Assembly (NCBI RefSeq): GCF_900129385.1
Contig: NZ_FQVO01000001.1
Span: 620,001-684,000, forward strand
Source: Chryseobacterium takakiae
GTDB lineage: Bacteria; Bacteroidota; Bacteroidia; Flavobacteriales; Weeksellaceae
Direction: 5' to 3'
Length of the DNA stretch: 64,000 nt
Of the stretch, positions 1-9,686 are shown piece after piece. A program made the position numbers and the translations under genes. Within the stretch, counting starts at the first letter, position 1; each line of letters begins with the position of its first letter. The notes under the pieces were generated by a model. The model was not told the DNA's origin. It saw nothing but the letters and a program-made list of their open reading frames with translations, and ran no database searches.

Positions 1-1677
1 AACTGCCTGAACCGCTGCAATTTCCGTAGGATTTGTTAAATCTATGTAGGTAACTGCCAGGAAGGGATCTCCGTACACCTGTGCATTTTTATGAAATTTA
101 TAAAGCCTGTATACCGGTGTTGATGCAAACTGGCCTGTACGATCCGAAAGGTTTTTCATGGCCTGTTTTGTAGCATTAATTTCGCTGGCGATACGGTTCA
201 TTCTTATTAAGTCTGTACGAAGCATAAATTCATCGGAAAACTCCCACTTACGCTCCTGAACAAGAGCATCCTGAAACGCCTGCTGACCGCTTGGAATTGG
301 CAACGAACCTATCCCGGCCCGGTTTCTTACCTGTTGTAAAGCGGCTGTAGCAGCAGCTGTTGGACCTCCGTTCAGATAGTTTTGAGTTTCTGCATACATC
401 AGCAATACATCCGCATATCTTATGATCGGAATATTGAGGTTACGCGCATCCGCGGCTTGTGGTTCCACACACCAGCTTATTCTGAACTTACCCGGCATAA
501 TACAGGAATAAGTTGTTCCCACATCTACCCAGGTATCTGATGCATTGCCAGTTCTTAAGAAATAAATGCTGTAAGAAGTACAGGCAACATCCCTGCGTTT
601 ATCTGCCTGATTAAAAGATAAATAATAGGTGGGCAATATAAATTGTAAAGCTTTTCTGGAGCCATAAGTTCCTCCTCTGGAACCCGGATGTGCATATACT
701 CCAAATGCTGAATTGGTGTTGGGACCATATTCGGCGATATGCCAAAGCATCTCCTGGTTTACCGTTGCAAAATTTCTCCTGTCAAAATTGAACCATAACG
801 CTTCAAAACCGCTCTTTCCTCCCTGAGCCTGCACCAAGCTGTTGGTACCGGCGTTAATTACAGAAGCTGCCGCAGCATCTGCAATCTGATAAAGCTGCTG
901 AACCCTACTGTTATCAGGACGTCGTGACATTGTACCTGCCGATCCTGTGTTCAGGTCCCAACGGAGAGAATATCCCGCTGCATACAGAGCAATTCTTGCT
1001 AAAAGTGCATTGGCAGACTGTTTGTTTAGCCTTTCCGGGGTGCCGTTTGAACCCGGCAAATTGTTTACCGATTCCTGAATATCAGCAATGATACGATCAT
1101 AAATTCCGTCCCTTGGAGAACGTTTAGGATAAAATGTATTCTGGTCATTAGGATCTGCATCTTCAAGCGGAATCCAGATCGCCGGTACATCTCCGTAAAC
1201 ACGGATTAAGTTGTGATAGCAAAATGCACGAATTGCTTTTGCTTCTGCCAGTAGAGCATCACGCTTAGTGCTTGCAGGCATTGTGGGCAATCTGCTGATG
1301 GCAATATTAGCTCTTTCAATAATAGCATACATCGCAGCGTAAATTCCGGTAACGGTATTTGGCGTATAGGCATCATACTGATAGTTGCAGATATTGTATT
1401 TGGAATTATTGGTTGAACCGTCTTCCGCGGAATGGGTTACCGTATCTCCTGCCCCCAGCTGATAAAACATTTCAGTAGGGACAAGGCCTCTGTAAAGTCC
1501 CTGAACAAAAGCATCCGCAGTTTCTATATTGTCAAATACCGATTCTGTATTGGATGAATTATAGGCAGGCTGATCCAAAAAATCATTGCTGCAGGAATTG
1601 ATGCTGATACTTCCTACTAAAATTGCAGGAACAATGATCAGCGTTTTTATAAGATTTTTATTATATCTGTTTTTCAT
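1..1677 (-). CDS. susD: SusD/RagB-family outer-membrane glycan-binding lipoprotein (3' end cut by window edge)
   Basis: This is the surface lipoprotein that binds oligosaccharide and closes over its SusC partner; here the likely ligand is rhamnogalacturonan. Translation from the ATG at 1677 gives 559 codons with no stop, so the gene runs past the left edge of the window. The N-terminus is a lipoprotein signal with lipobox SINSC (Cys29) followed by SNDFLDQPAYNSS, the usual start of a SusD protein. Helical TPR-like SusD features follow, including RAFCYHNLIRVYGDVP and, near the end, IIRYADVLLMYAET, which are family hallmarks. It starts 17 nt after the susC stop, so the two are one transcript. 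Typical SusD proteins are 500-650 residues, so only a small part is missing. Family assignment is very secure; the ligand is inferred from the neighbouring enzymes. Confidence 0.95.
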   Translation of the reverse strand, partial: MKNRYNKNLIKTLIIVPAILVGSISINSCSNDFLDQPAYNSSNTESVFDNIETADAFVQGLYRGLVPTEMFYQLGAGDTVTHSAEDGSTNNSKYNICNYQYDAYTPNTVTGIYAAMYAIIERANIAISRLPTMPASTKRDALLAEAKAIRAFCYHNLIRVYGDVPAIWIPLEDADPNDQNTFYPKRSPRDGIYDRIIADIQESVNNLPGSNGTPERLNKQSANALLARIALYAAGYSLRWDLNTGSAGTMSRRPDNSRVQQLYQIADAAAASVINAGTNSLVQAQGGKSGFEALWFNFDRRNFATVNQEMLWHIAEYGPNTNSAFGVYAHPGSRGGTYGSRKALQFILPTYYLSFNQADKRRDVACTSYSIYFLRTGNASDTWVDVGTTYSCIMPGKFRISWCVEPQAADARNLNIPIIRYADVLLMYAETQNYLNGGPTAAATAALQQVRNRAGIGSLPIPSGQQAFQDALVQERKWEFSDEFMLRTDLIRMNRIASEINATKQAMKNLSDRTGQFASTPVYRLYKFHKNAQVYGDPFLAVTYIDLTNPTEIAAVQAV

Positions 1678-1694
1678 GATGTAAACGTTTGCAT

Positions 1695-4600
1695 TTAGAA
1701 AGTTAAATTAATACCAAGAACATAACTTCTTGACCGCGGGAATGACGAACTGTCGTATCCAGGTGTTACCGTAACACCGCTTGCCGCAGAAACTTCCGGG
1801 TCGTATCCGGAATAACCTGTAATGGTAGCTACATTATTAACCGTAAAATAGATACGCGCATTGGTAAGTTTTACAGTACTTAAAAATTCTCTCGGAAATG
1901 AGTATCCCAGTGTTACCATAGCAATCCTTAAGTAAGAACCATCTTCTACATAATACGATGACGGATAGGTAATGTATCCTGAATTGGTAGTATTTAAGCT
2001 CCAAAGGCGGGATTCTTCATCAGGATTAAGTTCTTTTAATCGTGCAAGGTTTGTAGTGGCCTGACCGGTATTAGGATCAATAATGCGATAGTAATTATCT
2101 CCAAATTCCGAAGGCGTATTCTGGAACAGAGCATAAGGACTTAAACTGTGCTTGGTAGCATTATAAATATCACCGCCAACACTGAATTTCATAAATACCG
2201 CAAGATCAAAACCTTTATATGAAAAATTATTGCTGATCCCACCGATAAAATCCGGTGTCCCGTTCCCTATTTTTACGAGTTTTCTTGTAAACTGATCTCC
2301 TGCTTCATTATCTGCTGCAAACTTGATATCTCCGGGTTTCGGAGTTCCGGAAGCCGGTTTTACCACTCCTGGTTTTAATGTTAATGATCCGTTGGATTCC
2401 TGGATAAAATCGTCGGTGGTATAAATTCCCTGGTAAACGTATCCGTACATATCTCCCAATTCTTCCCCAACTGTAGCATAGTAGGTAACCATACCTGCTC
2501 TGTTGCTTCCAACACTGAAATTTCTAAAATCTCTTCCTTCGTCCAGTGATAAAACTTTTGATTTATTGAAACCTACGTTAGCATCTGTGGACCATCTGAA
2601 ATCACCTGATTTTACATTGATTGAGTTTAATGTGAATTCCATACCGGTATTTTTCATGGAACCGATATTCTTAAACTGTCTTGCGTATCCCGTAGAAGCA
2701 GGCAATACCGTTTCCAGCAACATGCCGGTCACATTATTGTTGTACCATTCTGAGGTTAATTTAATCCTGTTATTAAACAATGCTAAATCCACCCCGATAT
2801 TGGTTGATCTCATCTCTTCCCACTGTACCATACGGTTTCCAAGAACACTGCTTGTTACAAGGGCAAGATTTCCTACCGTATTATTAAGAGGATAATCGGT
2901 CCCTACAACATTGGTTCTGAAAACATTGTCCGGGATGCTGTTGTTACCGACAATCCCGTATTCAAACCTGAATTTAAGATCATTAACATACTTTTCGATT
3001 TTGGAATTTTTCCAGAAACCTTCTTCTGAGACTCTCCATGCAGCAGCCACAGAAGGGAATATCCCCCACTTATTATCCGGTCCGAATTTCGAGGATCCGT
3101 CACGGCGTACAGTACCGGTAAGGAGGTAACGATTATCGTAATTATAATTTACCCTTGCAAAATAAGAGAGCAGACTAAAGGATGATCTGTCCGTACTTTT
3201 ATCTGCAACAGTGGCATTGGATATATCATCAAGGCCATAATTTAAAATAGAAGGAAACCGTACCAGCCTCATGCTGTTGCTCTCAGTTTCCTGGTAGATG
3301 ATCTCATTACCGATTAACCCGGTGATTTTATGTTTTTCACCTAACGTTTTGTTATAAGTCAAAGTATTAGTGATCTGGTATCGGTATGCTTCAGAATTCC
3401 CGATACTTCCATTAATACCGGTATTGACAGGATCCGTAAGATAGGCACGGGAATTTTTATCTGAAAACGCAGTGGCTTTTGTATTGGTCCAGTTATAAGA
3501 TCCTGCAGTTCTGAATGTAAAATCCTTCAGAAAATCGAATTCCAGGCCTACATTGGCGAGAAATGTTCTTACCCGTCTGTTCTGTGTAGATGCCGCCGTT
3601 TCGATATATGGATTTTCCGTGTCAAAACCTGAGTCCAGTGCTGAAAAGTCTGGAAAAGTCTGCGTGTTGAATAACTGATCCTGGGTGAATAATGTTCCTC
3701 CCGTGATAGGCTGGAGCAATATTTTTTTCATTCCCGAATAAGCGCCGCCACCATTAGTGGAATTTGAATTAAACATGGAACTGAAATCTAACCGTATTCC
3801 TTTGTACAGTTCTGAATTGACATTAGCACGTAAAGAGTTTCTGGTTTCACTGAAATTTTGCAGCAAACCATCCTGCTTATTGTAATTATAACTGATGAAT
3901 GTCTGCGTTTTATCAGTACCTGCCGAAACACTCACATTATGGTTCTGGGTAACTCCCGTCCCTCCAAGCATTCTTTCCTGCCAGTCTAATGATGGTGCTG
4001 ATGCATAACGGTTATTTATCCTGGCAAATGCTCCTGTGTAAAATCCCGGTGAATCTGTTCCCAAACTGTTATCAAAAACATTGCTCCACTGGGTGACTTT
4101 CCCCTGAAGCTGTGCCATTTCATACTGGTATTTTACAAATTGTTCAGAATTGGAGACCATGTCCAGTTTCTTTGAAAGCATATCAAACGACATGAATGAA
4201 TTGTAGTTGATGGTAACCCTTCCCTTTTTCCCGGTTTTTGTTTTAATAACGATAATACCATTGGATCCTCTTGCCCCGTAAATGGCAATGGCGGAAGCAC
4301 CTTTCAATACATCAATACTTTCAATATCGTTGGGATTAATAATATTAAGCGCATTATCCAGCTGGAAACCGTCTACAATATAAAGAGGCTCCGTTCCCTG
4401 GGTAATGGAAGCACCTCCACGAACGGTAACGTTTGCTCCTGCTCCGGGAGCACCACCCGCCGTAACGATATTTAATCCTGCCGCCCTTCCCTGTAAAGCC
4501 TGTAAAGCATTCATGGCCGGTGTTGCCGCCAGATCTTTCGCAGAAACTGAAGATACCGATCCTGTAAGATCTGATTTCTTAACTTTACCATAACCGATAA

Positions 4601-4739
4601 CGACTACCTCCTCAATATCTCTAGTCTTGTCTTTCACAGTGTCATTTACTGCCTTTTGCCCGAACATAAAGCCAGATGCAAGCAAAAACAGCGGTGCAAT
4701 AAGTGGCTTAAAATTCTTCTGTTTGATTTTAATAGACAT
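1695..4739 (-). CDS. susC: SusC/RagA-family TonB-dependent outer-membrane transporter
   Basis: This is a 1014-residue TonB-dependent barrel that imports oligosaccharides, partnered with the SusD gene directly downstream. A signal peptide (to about residue 28, ending FMFGQ) is followed at once by the TonB-box-like DIEEVVVIGYG. The plug follows (about 55-170), with the SusC signatures LQGRAAGLNI, PLYIVDGF and IESIDVLKGASAIAIYGARG. The rest is beta-barrel, ending in the aromatic-type C-terminus YVLGINLTF. The N-terminal carboxypeptidase-D-like domain that many SusC proteins carry before the TonB box is absent; the mature N-terminus is only about 15 residues before EEVVV. The ATG at 4739 is the only sensible start because it precedes the signal peptide. 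A repeated TGCAGGAT motif lies 46-64 nt upstream. Confidence 0.96.
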   Translation of the reverse strand: MSIKIKQKNFKPLIAPLFLLASGFMFGQKAVNDTVKDKTRDIEEVVVIGYGKVKKSDLTGSVSSVSAKDLAATPAMNALQALQGRAAGLNIVTAGGAPGAGANVTVRGGASITQGTEPLYIVDGFQLDNALNIINPNDIESIDVLKGASAIAIYGARGSNGIIVIKTKTGKKGRVTINYNSFMSFDMLSKKLDMVSNSEQFVKYQYEMAQLQGKVTQWSNVFDNSLGTDSPGFYTGAFARINNRYASAPSLDWQERMLGGTGVTQNHNVSVSAGTDKTQTFISYNYNKQDGLLQNFSETRNSLRANVNSELYKGIRLDFSSMFNSNSTNGGGAYSGMKKILLQPITGGTLFTQDQLFNTQTFPDFSALDSGFDTENPYIETAASTQNRRVRTFLANVGLEFDFLKDFTFRTAGSYNWTNTKATAFSDKNSRAYLTDPVNTGINGSIGNSEAYRYQITNTLTYNKTLGEKHKITGLIGNEIIYQETESNSMRLVRFPSILNYGLDDISNATVADKSTDRSSFSLLSYFARVNYNYDNRYLLTGTVRRDGSSKFGPDNKWGIFPSVAAAWRVSEEGFWKNSKIEKYVNDLKFRFEYGIVGNNSIPDNVFRTNVVGTDYPLNNTVGNLALVTSSVLGNRMVQWEEMRSTNIGVDLALFNNRIKLTSEWYNNNVTGMLLETVLPASTGYARQFKNIGSMKNTGMEFTLNSINVKSGDFRWSTDANVGFNKSKVLSLDEGRDFRNFSVGSNRAGMVTYYATVGEELGDMYGYVYQGIYTTDDFIQESNGSLTLKPGVVKPASGTPKPGDIKFAADNEAGDQFTRKLVKIGNGTPDFIGGISNNFSYKGFDLAVFMKFSVGGDIYNATKHSLSPYALFQNTPSEFGDNYYRIIDPNTGQATTNLARLKELNPDEESRLWSLNTTNSGYITYPSSYYVEDGSYLRIAMVTLGYSFPREFLSTVKLTNARIYFTVNNVATITGYSGYDPEVSAASGVTVTPGYDSSSFPRSRSYVLGINLTF

Positions 4740-4784
4740 ATATTAATTTTTACATCACCAAAATACATCCTTAGAAATATTCAG

Positions 4785-4803
4785 GCATCCTGCAATATCC
4801 TGC
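4785..4803 (-). promoter_or_regulatory. Candidate operator: GCAGGATGC motif upstream of susC
   Basis: Read on the minus strand, two direct TGCAGGAT copies lie 11-12 bp apart about 46-64 nt before the susC ATG. The nine-base GCAGGATGC recurs at 19745-19753, 52-60 nt before the GH28 start, on the same strand and at the same distance. Shared placement before two transcription units of one locus suggests a common regulator site. The motif is short and this is inference. Confidence 0.35.
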
Positions 4804-4970
4804 ATCAGAATATTCATTTTTTTTCTTAAATAAATATCAATTTATTAATCAATACCACTAAAGCATAAAAATTTAATCACAATAAAATGAAATAAAACCA
4901 GAATTCGCAACAAGAACAATTCTACAAAAGCCAATCAATATTTCCCAAAATTATACGCTTAGCATAAAAA

Positions 4971-4993
4971 AAGGTGCTGAAAAATCAACACCT
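4971..4993 (-). terminator. Rho-independent terminator of rhaT
   Basis: A hairpin (arms AGGTGTTGA and TCAGCACCT with one internal mismatch, loop TTTT on the minus strand) is followed by seven T residues. It lies 55 nt downstream of the rhaT stop in the direction of transcription. Confidence 0.7.
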
Positions 4994-5047
4994 AAGAGAA
5001 ATTAAACTATATAAACTGTATGAAATAATACCTGGTGAATACTGTAT

Positions 5048-6136
5048 TTAACGCAAAGAATTTCCGTAACCGACAATCAGGATAGAAATAAACATCACGA
5101 TCATCCCGACCACAATAGTGGAAATCGTTTTCTTGGAAACCCCTTTCCATTCTTTAATGACTACTCCCCAGAGATTGGCAATTAAAATGATAAACGCCAT
5201 GTGTAAAATCCATGAACTTGCGCCGTTACCCATTTTACTTTCACCCATTCCGTAAAAGAAAAACTGTAAGAACCACATGGTTCCTGCCAATGCGCAGTAA
5301 AAAATATTTTTTGCAAGAGGTACATTTTTTTTAGTGTAATCTGTATACGATTTATTTTTAAAAGCCAGATAAAGGCAGCCCAAAAGATTGGAAGCCATCC
5401 CTCCCCAAAGAACAACAATATAGGTTACATTGTTCTGGAACAGAAATTCTCCCTGACCGGGATTTGCAGCTTTCCATGCCTCGTTAGCTACCATCGCCAT
5501 AGGTTTTCCGGCTTCCAGTCCGAAATTAAAACAGGCACTCAGCACTCCCGAAATAATCGCCACCGTAAGTCCAAGTCCGAATTTATATTCGGTTTTTACA
5601 GATTTCCCGTGAGGATCTGTAGACTCTTTCTGCAGCTCTTTATCTTTCATGACACCGGCCTTTCCGCTGATGATAATTCCGATGACGCATACAAAAAGTC
5701 CGAGAAGCACCATTTTTCCCCATGTGCTGGAAATCATCAGTCCGATATTGTCCTTTCCTGCCTGAGGCGAAAATTCGTAAAAAACGGAAGGAACCAGCGA
5801 ACCGATAACCATTGTAAGCCCCAACATGATACTGCTTCCGAGGGCAACTCCTAAATACCGGACACCGAGACCATACATAAAGCCGCCGATGCCCCAGAGC
5901 GCTCCGAATAGAAAAGTTAATCCTAAAATTGAAGAACTTTCATTCTGAATAATTTTCCAGAAATCAGGAATGGTTAAGAATGCTGCTAGCGGCGGAACAA
6001 TGATCCATGAAAAAAAACCTCCTATTAACCAAAATGTTTCCCATTGCCAGCCTTTTACTTTTTTATAGGGCAAATAAAAACTTCCCGAAGAAAAACCTCC
6101 TAAAAAATGAAAAATAACTCCTAATAATGCGTTCAT
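5048..6136 (-). CDS. rhaT: L-rhamnose/proton symporter RhaT
   Basis: This inner-membrane permease brings in L-rhamnose released by the rhamnosidase and lyase products of the locus. The 362-residue protein has about ten hydrophobic segments. Its N-terminus parallels E. coli RhaT closely: FHLLGG-type start, FYLPYKKVKGWQWETFW, FGALWGIGGFMYGLGVRYLG and the LGLTMVIGSLVP segment. I chose the ATG at 6136 over an in-frame ATG at 6190: the extra 18 residues are polar and unlike the family, they overlap a promoter-proximal inverted repeat, and the A-rich AAAGATAAAATT leader precedes 6136. The gene has its own promoter and terminator and sits between susC and the GH105 gene. The rest of rhamnose catabolism is not in the window. 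Confidence 0.94.
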   Translation of the reverse strand: MNALLGVIFHFLGGFSSGSFYLPYKKVKGWQWETFWLIGGFFSWIIVPPLAAFLTIPDFWKIIQNESSSILGLTFLFGALWGIGGFMYGLGVRYLGVALGSSIMLGLTMVIGSLVPSVFYEFSPQAGKDNIGLMISSTWGKMVLLGLFVCVIGIIISGKAGVMKDKELQKESTDPHGKSVKTEYKFGLGLTVAIISGVLSACFNFGLEAGKPMAMVANEAWKAANPGQGEFLFQNNVTYIVVLWGGMASNLLGCLYLAFKNKSYTDYTKKNVPLAKNIFYCALAGTMWFLQFFFYGMGESKMGNGASSWILHMAFIILIANLWGVVIKEWKGVSKKTISTIVVGMIVMFISILIVGYGNSLR

Positions 6137-6167
6137 AATTTTATCTTTCGATTGAGCCTGAAAATTA

Positions 6168-6237
6168 ACAAGATGTAACCGATCGCGCATCTTGTAGTGT
6201 CATGTAACAAATGTGATTTTGTAAAGAGAAAAGCAAA
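6168..6237 (-). promoter_or_regulatory. rhaT promoter with adjacent inverted-repeat operator
   Basis: On the minus strand there is a TTTG (6234-6237), an 18-nt spacer and CACATTTG (6208-6215), close to the Bacteroidota consensus TTTG-N19-TAnnTTTG. Just downstream, at the expected transcript start, lies a perfect inverted repeat ACAAGATG-N12-CATCTTGT (6168-6195). An inverted repeat there would suit a repressor that responds to rhamnose; the binding protein is not identified. Confidence 0.5.
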
Positions 6238-6307
6238 TTTAAAATTTCTGAAATATAAATAAGTATGATTACAAAAATCAACAAACTAACTTTAATTCAT
6301 AACTATA

Positions 6308-7468
6308 TTATTTTAACTGATACACTTCACTTGCCGCCAGCAACAGGCAACCCAATCCATAATCTTCAAAATCCGGTTCTTTGTTTACAGAAAGCGGCTG
6401 ACCGTCTTTCGGTTCTTTTCCTGTACCCTGAACCCATCCTAAAAATCCGTTCGGCTGCACAGAATCTTTTACAATAGCGGTCCATGCTTTTGTCAAGACG
6501 GGTAAATATGTTTTTTTATCAATTAAATTATTATTGATTCCATAGGCCATTCCATATACGAACAGTGCCGTTCCGGTCATTTCTTTTCCGCCGAAATTCG
6601 TGGGATCGTGAAGACTTACATTCCAGAAACCGTCTTCTCTCTGAATAGGAACCAACGCCGACAGCAAATCTTTATAATCCTGCAGATATTCCTGATAATG
6701 AGGATCAGATTTCGGCGTATCCTGTAGCGTACGCGCAAGAGCGGCTATTACCCAACCATTTCCGCGGCTCCAGTAGCAATCTTCACCGTTTGGTTCTTTG
6801 TAAGGCGGTACAAAGCTTTTATCCCTCCACCAAAGTTTGTCTTTCGGGTTGTAGAGGCCATTTCCGCCATGCTTATATTTTGTGAAAGCGTACATTTCGT
6901 AGTTTTTATCAAAATATTTTTTGTCGCCGGTGATTCTTCCGAGTTTGGTAAAAATCGGCATTCCCATTTGTAACGCATCAATCCACCACCAGTCATCCGA
7001 TTTTCCGGAAGCGATCATACTGTCCATCGACATTTTTACATATTTGATTCTTTCCGGATGCTTTTTTCCATCAATCTCATAAAGATCAAGATACGTCTGT
7101 CCGCACGCCTGGTTGTCGGCATTTCGGGTAAAGGTTCCCCGCATCATGTCCCAATTGTGCTTTTGGGACCAGTCCAGGGCGTAATCGTAATATTCTTTTT
7201 TGGGATGAATTTTATAGAGCGCCATAAGACCTTCATAATAAACCGCTCTAGTCCAGAGATTGCTCGGCCAGACCTTTTTGCCTACAATTTCTTTACCTGC
7301 ATCCGGCCATTTATTCATAAAATAATGATTGGCCCGTTCTGCTACTTCCAGAACTTCTTTTTTATCCGGAAGATTCACACTTGTCGCTGTATTTTGCTTT
7401 TGAACTGAACAGGAAGTCATTCCGGCAATGATCATTGCAAAGAAGCCTGTTGTTAATAGTCTTTTCAT
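6308..7468 (-). CDS. GH105 unsaturated rhamnogalacturonyl hydrolase lipoprotein
   Basis: The enzyme removes the 4,5-unsaturated galacturonate left at the non-reducing end of oligosaccharides by the PL11 lyase encoded next to it. The 386-residue protein begins with a lipoprotein signal (lipobox GMTSC, Cys20). The alpha/alpha-barrel signatures of GH105 (YteR/YesR type) are present: TRAVYYEGLMALY, the DWWWIDALQMGMP segment with the probable catalytic Asp164, WWRDKSF and YWSRGNGWVIAALAR, and near the end GTALFVYGMAYGI. It starts about 14 nt after the PL11 stop and is surely cotranscribed with it. The lipoprotein signal implies membrane anchoring, facing the periplasm or cell surface. Family assignment is secure. 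Confidence 0.93.
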   Translation of the reverse strand: MKRLLTTGFFAMIIAGMTSCSVQKQNTATSVNLPDKKEVLEVAERANHYFMNKWPDAGKEIVGKKVWPSNLWTRAVYYEGLMALYKIHPKKEYYDYALDWSQKHNWDMMRGTFTRNADNQACGQTYLDLYEIDGKKHPERIKYVKMSMDSMIASGKSDDWWWIDALQMGMPIFTKLGRITGDKKYFDKNYEMYAFTKYKHGGNGLYNPKDKLWWRDKSFVPPYKEPNGEDCYWSRGNGWVIAALARTLQDTPKSDPHYQEYLQDYKDLLSALVPIQREDGFWNVSLHDPTNFGGKEMTGTALFVYGMAYGINNNLIDKKTYLPVLTKAWTAIVKDSVQPNGFLGWVQGTGKEPKDGQPLSVNKEPDFEDYGLGCLLLAASEVYQLK

Positions 7469-7482
7469 TTTTATATTTAAAT

Positions 7483-9369
7483 TTAATTATCAATCTTAAG
7501 TTTTACAGTAAAAATTTTTGGTTTTGGAACTTCTTTAAGCGATTCGTCGAGATAATAATCCGTGTGCGGAGGCTGATTGTATCCGACATTTTGCCAGACA
7601 ATACTCAAACGATACTGCGGATTATGCATCAAAGTATACAGGCGATGGTTTGTCGGAATCGTCGTACTGAAAATCCTTAACTCCTGATTATCTGCCGTTC
7701 TGTAGATCACTTCCTCCCTCCAGTCTCCGAATAAATCGGCAACCAGGGAAGGATTTTTCTTTGTTCCGTTATTGGATTCGCATTGAAAATCTTTAGCATC
7801 AAAAATCAGATTTGATTTCTCGTTTTTCCAGTCCCATTTTGAAACAACAGTTCCATCGAGAATTTCGCTTAAAAAATCACCGTCCCAATAGATTCCCATA
7901 TTCACTGCCGGATTTTTATCGCTGATTTTCTTTCCCTTTGCAGTGTAAACACCTTTTAATCCTGCGCCGGCCGCCCAGCATTCCGAACCGCCGTAACGAG
8001 GATCGATATTTAAAGACAATCCTCTTCCCGGTCCTTGAAATTTACTTGCCTGACTGTAAATGGTTGATGGCAATTTCCAAAGAACTTTTCCGGTTTTCCC
8101 GTCCCGGAAATGTGCCCCCGCATCATCAAACCGTTCCTGAATATCAAAAATTTCCAATCCGGGGTTGATTGGATCCAAATCTCCTACGTGCAGCGCATCA
8201 CCATGACCGTAACCTGTACTGTTTAATACTTTTCCGTTATCATCAACTGTCATTGCGCCGAAAACAATTTCATCTTTTCCGTCGTTATCGACATCTGCAA
8301 TCGTTAAATTGTGATTTCCCTGTCCGCGATATTGTTTGTTATCTTCTGAGCTTTCCGTGTCAAAAAGCCAGCGGAGACTGAGCTTTTTATCTTTATAATC
8401 CCATGCTGCAATGGCTGTTCTGGTATAATACCCTCTCGACATAATCACGCTTGGCATTTTTCCGTCGAGGTAAGCAACCGCTCCCAAAAATCTATCGATG
8501 CGGTTTCCTTTGGCATCGCCCCAGGTTTCGGTCATTTGTTCGTTGGTGGGATTCAAATTTCCTGCAAACCTTGGAACCTGGTAATTCACCGTATGAATTT
8601 CAGCTCCGCTCTGGCCGTCAAAAACCGTCAGAAATTCCGGTCCGGAAAGGATCATTCCATTTTCGTTGACGTAATTTTTGGTCGGGTCACCGATAAATTT
8701 TCCTTTTCCGTCTTTGCTTCCATCGGCGGTTTTCATTACGATTTCCGCTTTTCCGTCCTGGTCTAAATCATAAACCAAAAACTGTGTGTAGTGCGCTCCT
8801 TCCCTGATATTTTTGCCTAAATTAATTTCCCATAAAAACTGACCATTTAATTTATACGCCTGGATAACCGGCGGATCGGTTTCTCCTTTCTGACTGTTGT
8901 CTTTCGACTTTCCCGTTTGATGCAAGATGATTTCATATTCTCCATCGCCATCGAGATCGGCGACTGAAGCATCATTTGGAGTGTAACCTTCCGGAGTTTT
9001 TAACGGAATTGAAAAATAAGGCTTCTGATTGGCTGTGTATTTTGCAAAATCCTGGTCAATTTCCTGATGTTGTGTGTTTGATTTAATGAAATACGTATAA
9101 TTTCTTCCTTTGTCGGCGGTTTTATCTAAAAAACTGGTTTCCTTGTACAATGGTTTATCATTCAGCTTTTTGATTTGATTATTTTCTGTCCGATACACAT
9201 CGAAATGGGTATTCTGAGCATCCGTTCCCAGCAATCGCCAACTTACAAAAACGCCTGAATATGCGGGAATTGCCACGATTCCTCTTTGCAGGTATTCCAT
9301 TTGTCTTTGGGAATACAAAAGTCCTGAAAAAAGAGTCGCAGCTAAAATTAATTTTAATTTTATATTCAT
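7483..9369 (-). CDS. PL11 rhamnogalacturonan lyase
   Basis: This is a secreted lyase that cleaves the alternating rhamnose-galacturonate backbone of rhamnogalacturonan-I by beta-elimination. The 628-residue protein has a signal peptide to about residue 20 (LLYSQ) and then RQMEYLQRGIVAIP, the characteristic start of the YesW/YesX family, with an N-terminal beta-sandwich. An eight-bladed propeller follows, with calcium-binding repeats such as VADLDGDGEYEIILHQTG, VYDLDQDGKAEIVMKTADG and IADVDNDGKDEIVFGAM. The C-terminus reads LYTLMHNPQYRLSIVWQNVG and QPPHTDYYL, which is diagnostic. There is no T9SS sorting domain, so it is probably periplasmic. It is first in a two-gene unit with GH105. Confidence 0.95.
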   Translation of the reverse strand: MNIKLKLILAATLFSGLLYSQRQMEYLQRGIVAIPAYSGVFVSWRLLGTDAQNTHFDVYRTENNQIKKLNDKPLYKETSFLDKTADKGRNYTYFIKSNTQHQEIDQDFAKYTANQKPYFSIPLKTPEGYTPNDASVADLDGDGEYEIILHQTGKSKDNSQKGETDPPVIQAYKLNGQFLWEINLGKNIREGAHYTQFLVYDLDQDGKAEIVMKTADGSKDGKGKFIGDPTKNYVNENGMILSGPEFLTVFDGQSGAEIHTVNYQVPRFAGNLNPTNEQMTETWGDAKGNRIDRFLGAVAYLDGKMPSVIMSRGYYTRTAIAAWDYKDKKLSLRWLFDTESSEDNKQYRGQGNHNLTIADVDNDGKDEIVFGAMTVDDNGKVLNSTGYGHGDALHVGDLDPINPGLEIFDIQERFDDAGAHFRDGKTGKVLWKLPSTIYSQASKFQGPGRGLSLNIDPRYGGSECWAAGAGLKGVYTAKGKKISDKNPAVNMGIYWDGDFLSEILDGTVVSKWDWKNEKSNLIFDAKDFQCESNNGTKKNPSLVADLFGDWREEVIYRTADNQELRIFSTTIPTNHRLYTLMHNPQYRLSIVWQNVGYNQPPHTDYYLDESLKEVPKPKIFTVKLKIDN

Positions 9370-9473
9370 AATTCTGATTTTATAAGTTTTGGCTGAAGCC
9401 CAATTTGAAGTCTCATTTTCTAAACGGGTTAAAGCTCATTCCTATTGATTTGCGTTGAATTTTGTGTTTTGCT

Positions 9474-9506
9474 AAACCTTATAGGTTTTTGAAACCTATA
9501 AGGTTT
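9474..9506. repeat. Perfect 15-bp inverted repeat with 3-nt loop
   Basis: AAACCTTATAGGTTT, TTG, then its exact reverse complement. Each arm is itself nearly palindromic. It lies in the 317-bp gap upstream of PL11, which otherwise holds no gene. It lacks a terminal T-run of terminator type and looks like a dispersed palindromic (REP-like) element. Confidence 0.6.
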
Positions 9507-9576
9507 GTTCATTTGAATCGCTCGCAGCCCGACTTGAGCGGAAATCCTTTTTGTGGAGCAAAGCGAAACAAAAAAA

Positions 9577-9628
9577 TTGACTTCGTCGAACCTAAAGGTT
9601 TGGGAGCCCTTCGACAAGCTCAGGATAA
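9577..9628. repeat. Intergenic palindromic segment (TTGACTTCGTCGAA ... CCCTTCGACAAGCTCAGG)
   Basis: The 14-mer TTGACTTCGTCGAA occurs here and again at 10636-10649 in the next intergenic gap, each time followed by a short inverted segment. The adjoining CCCTTCGACAAGCTCAGG is a sequence I recall as common in intergenic DNA of this group. Probably repetitive non-coding DNA. Confidence 0.4.
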
Positions 9629-9686
9629 ACTACAGGCGGATTAAGCTGCCCAAACAAACAAAATTCAATCGATTGCACAGACTTTA

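Noticed and set aside
6137..6190. 18-residue extension of RhaT
   Set aside because: Polar residues unlike the family; the region holds the promoter-proximal inverted repeat.
9429..9644. Two opposing frames of about 60 codons in the gap upstream of PL11
   Set aside because: They cover the palindromic repeats and read as translated repeat sequence.
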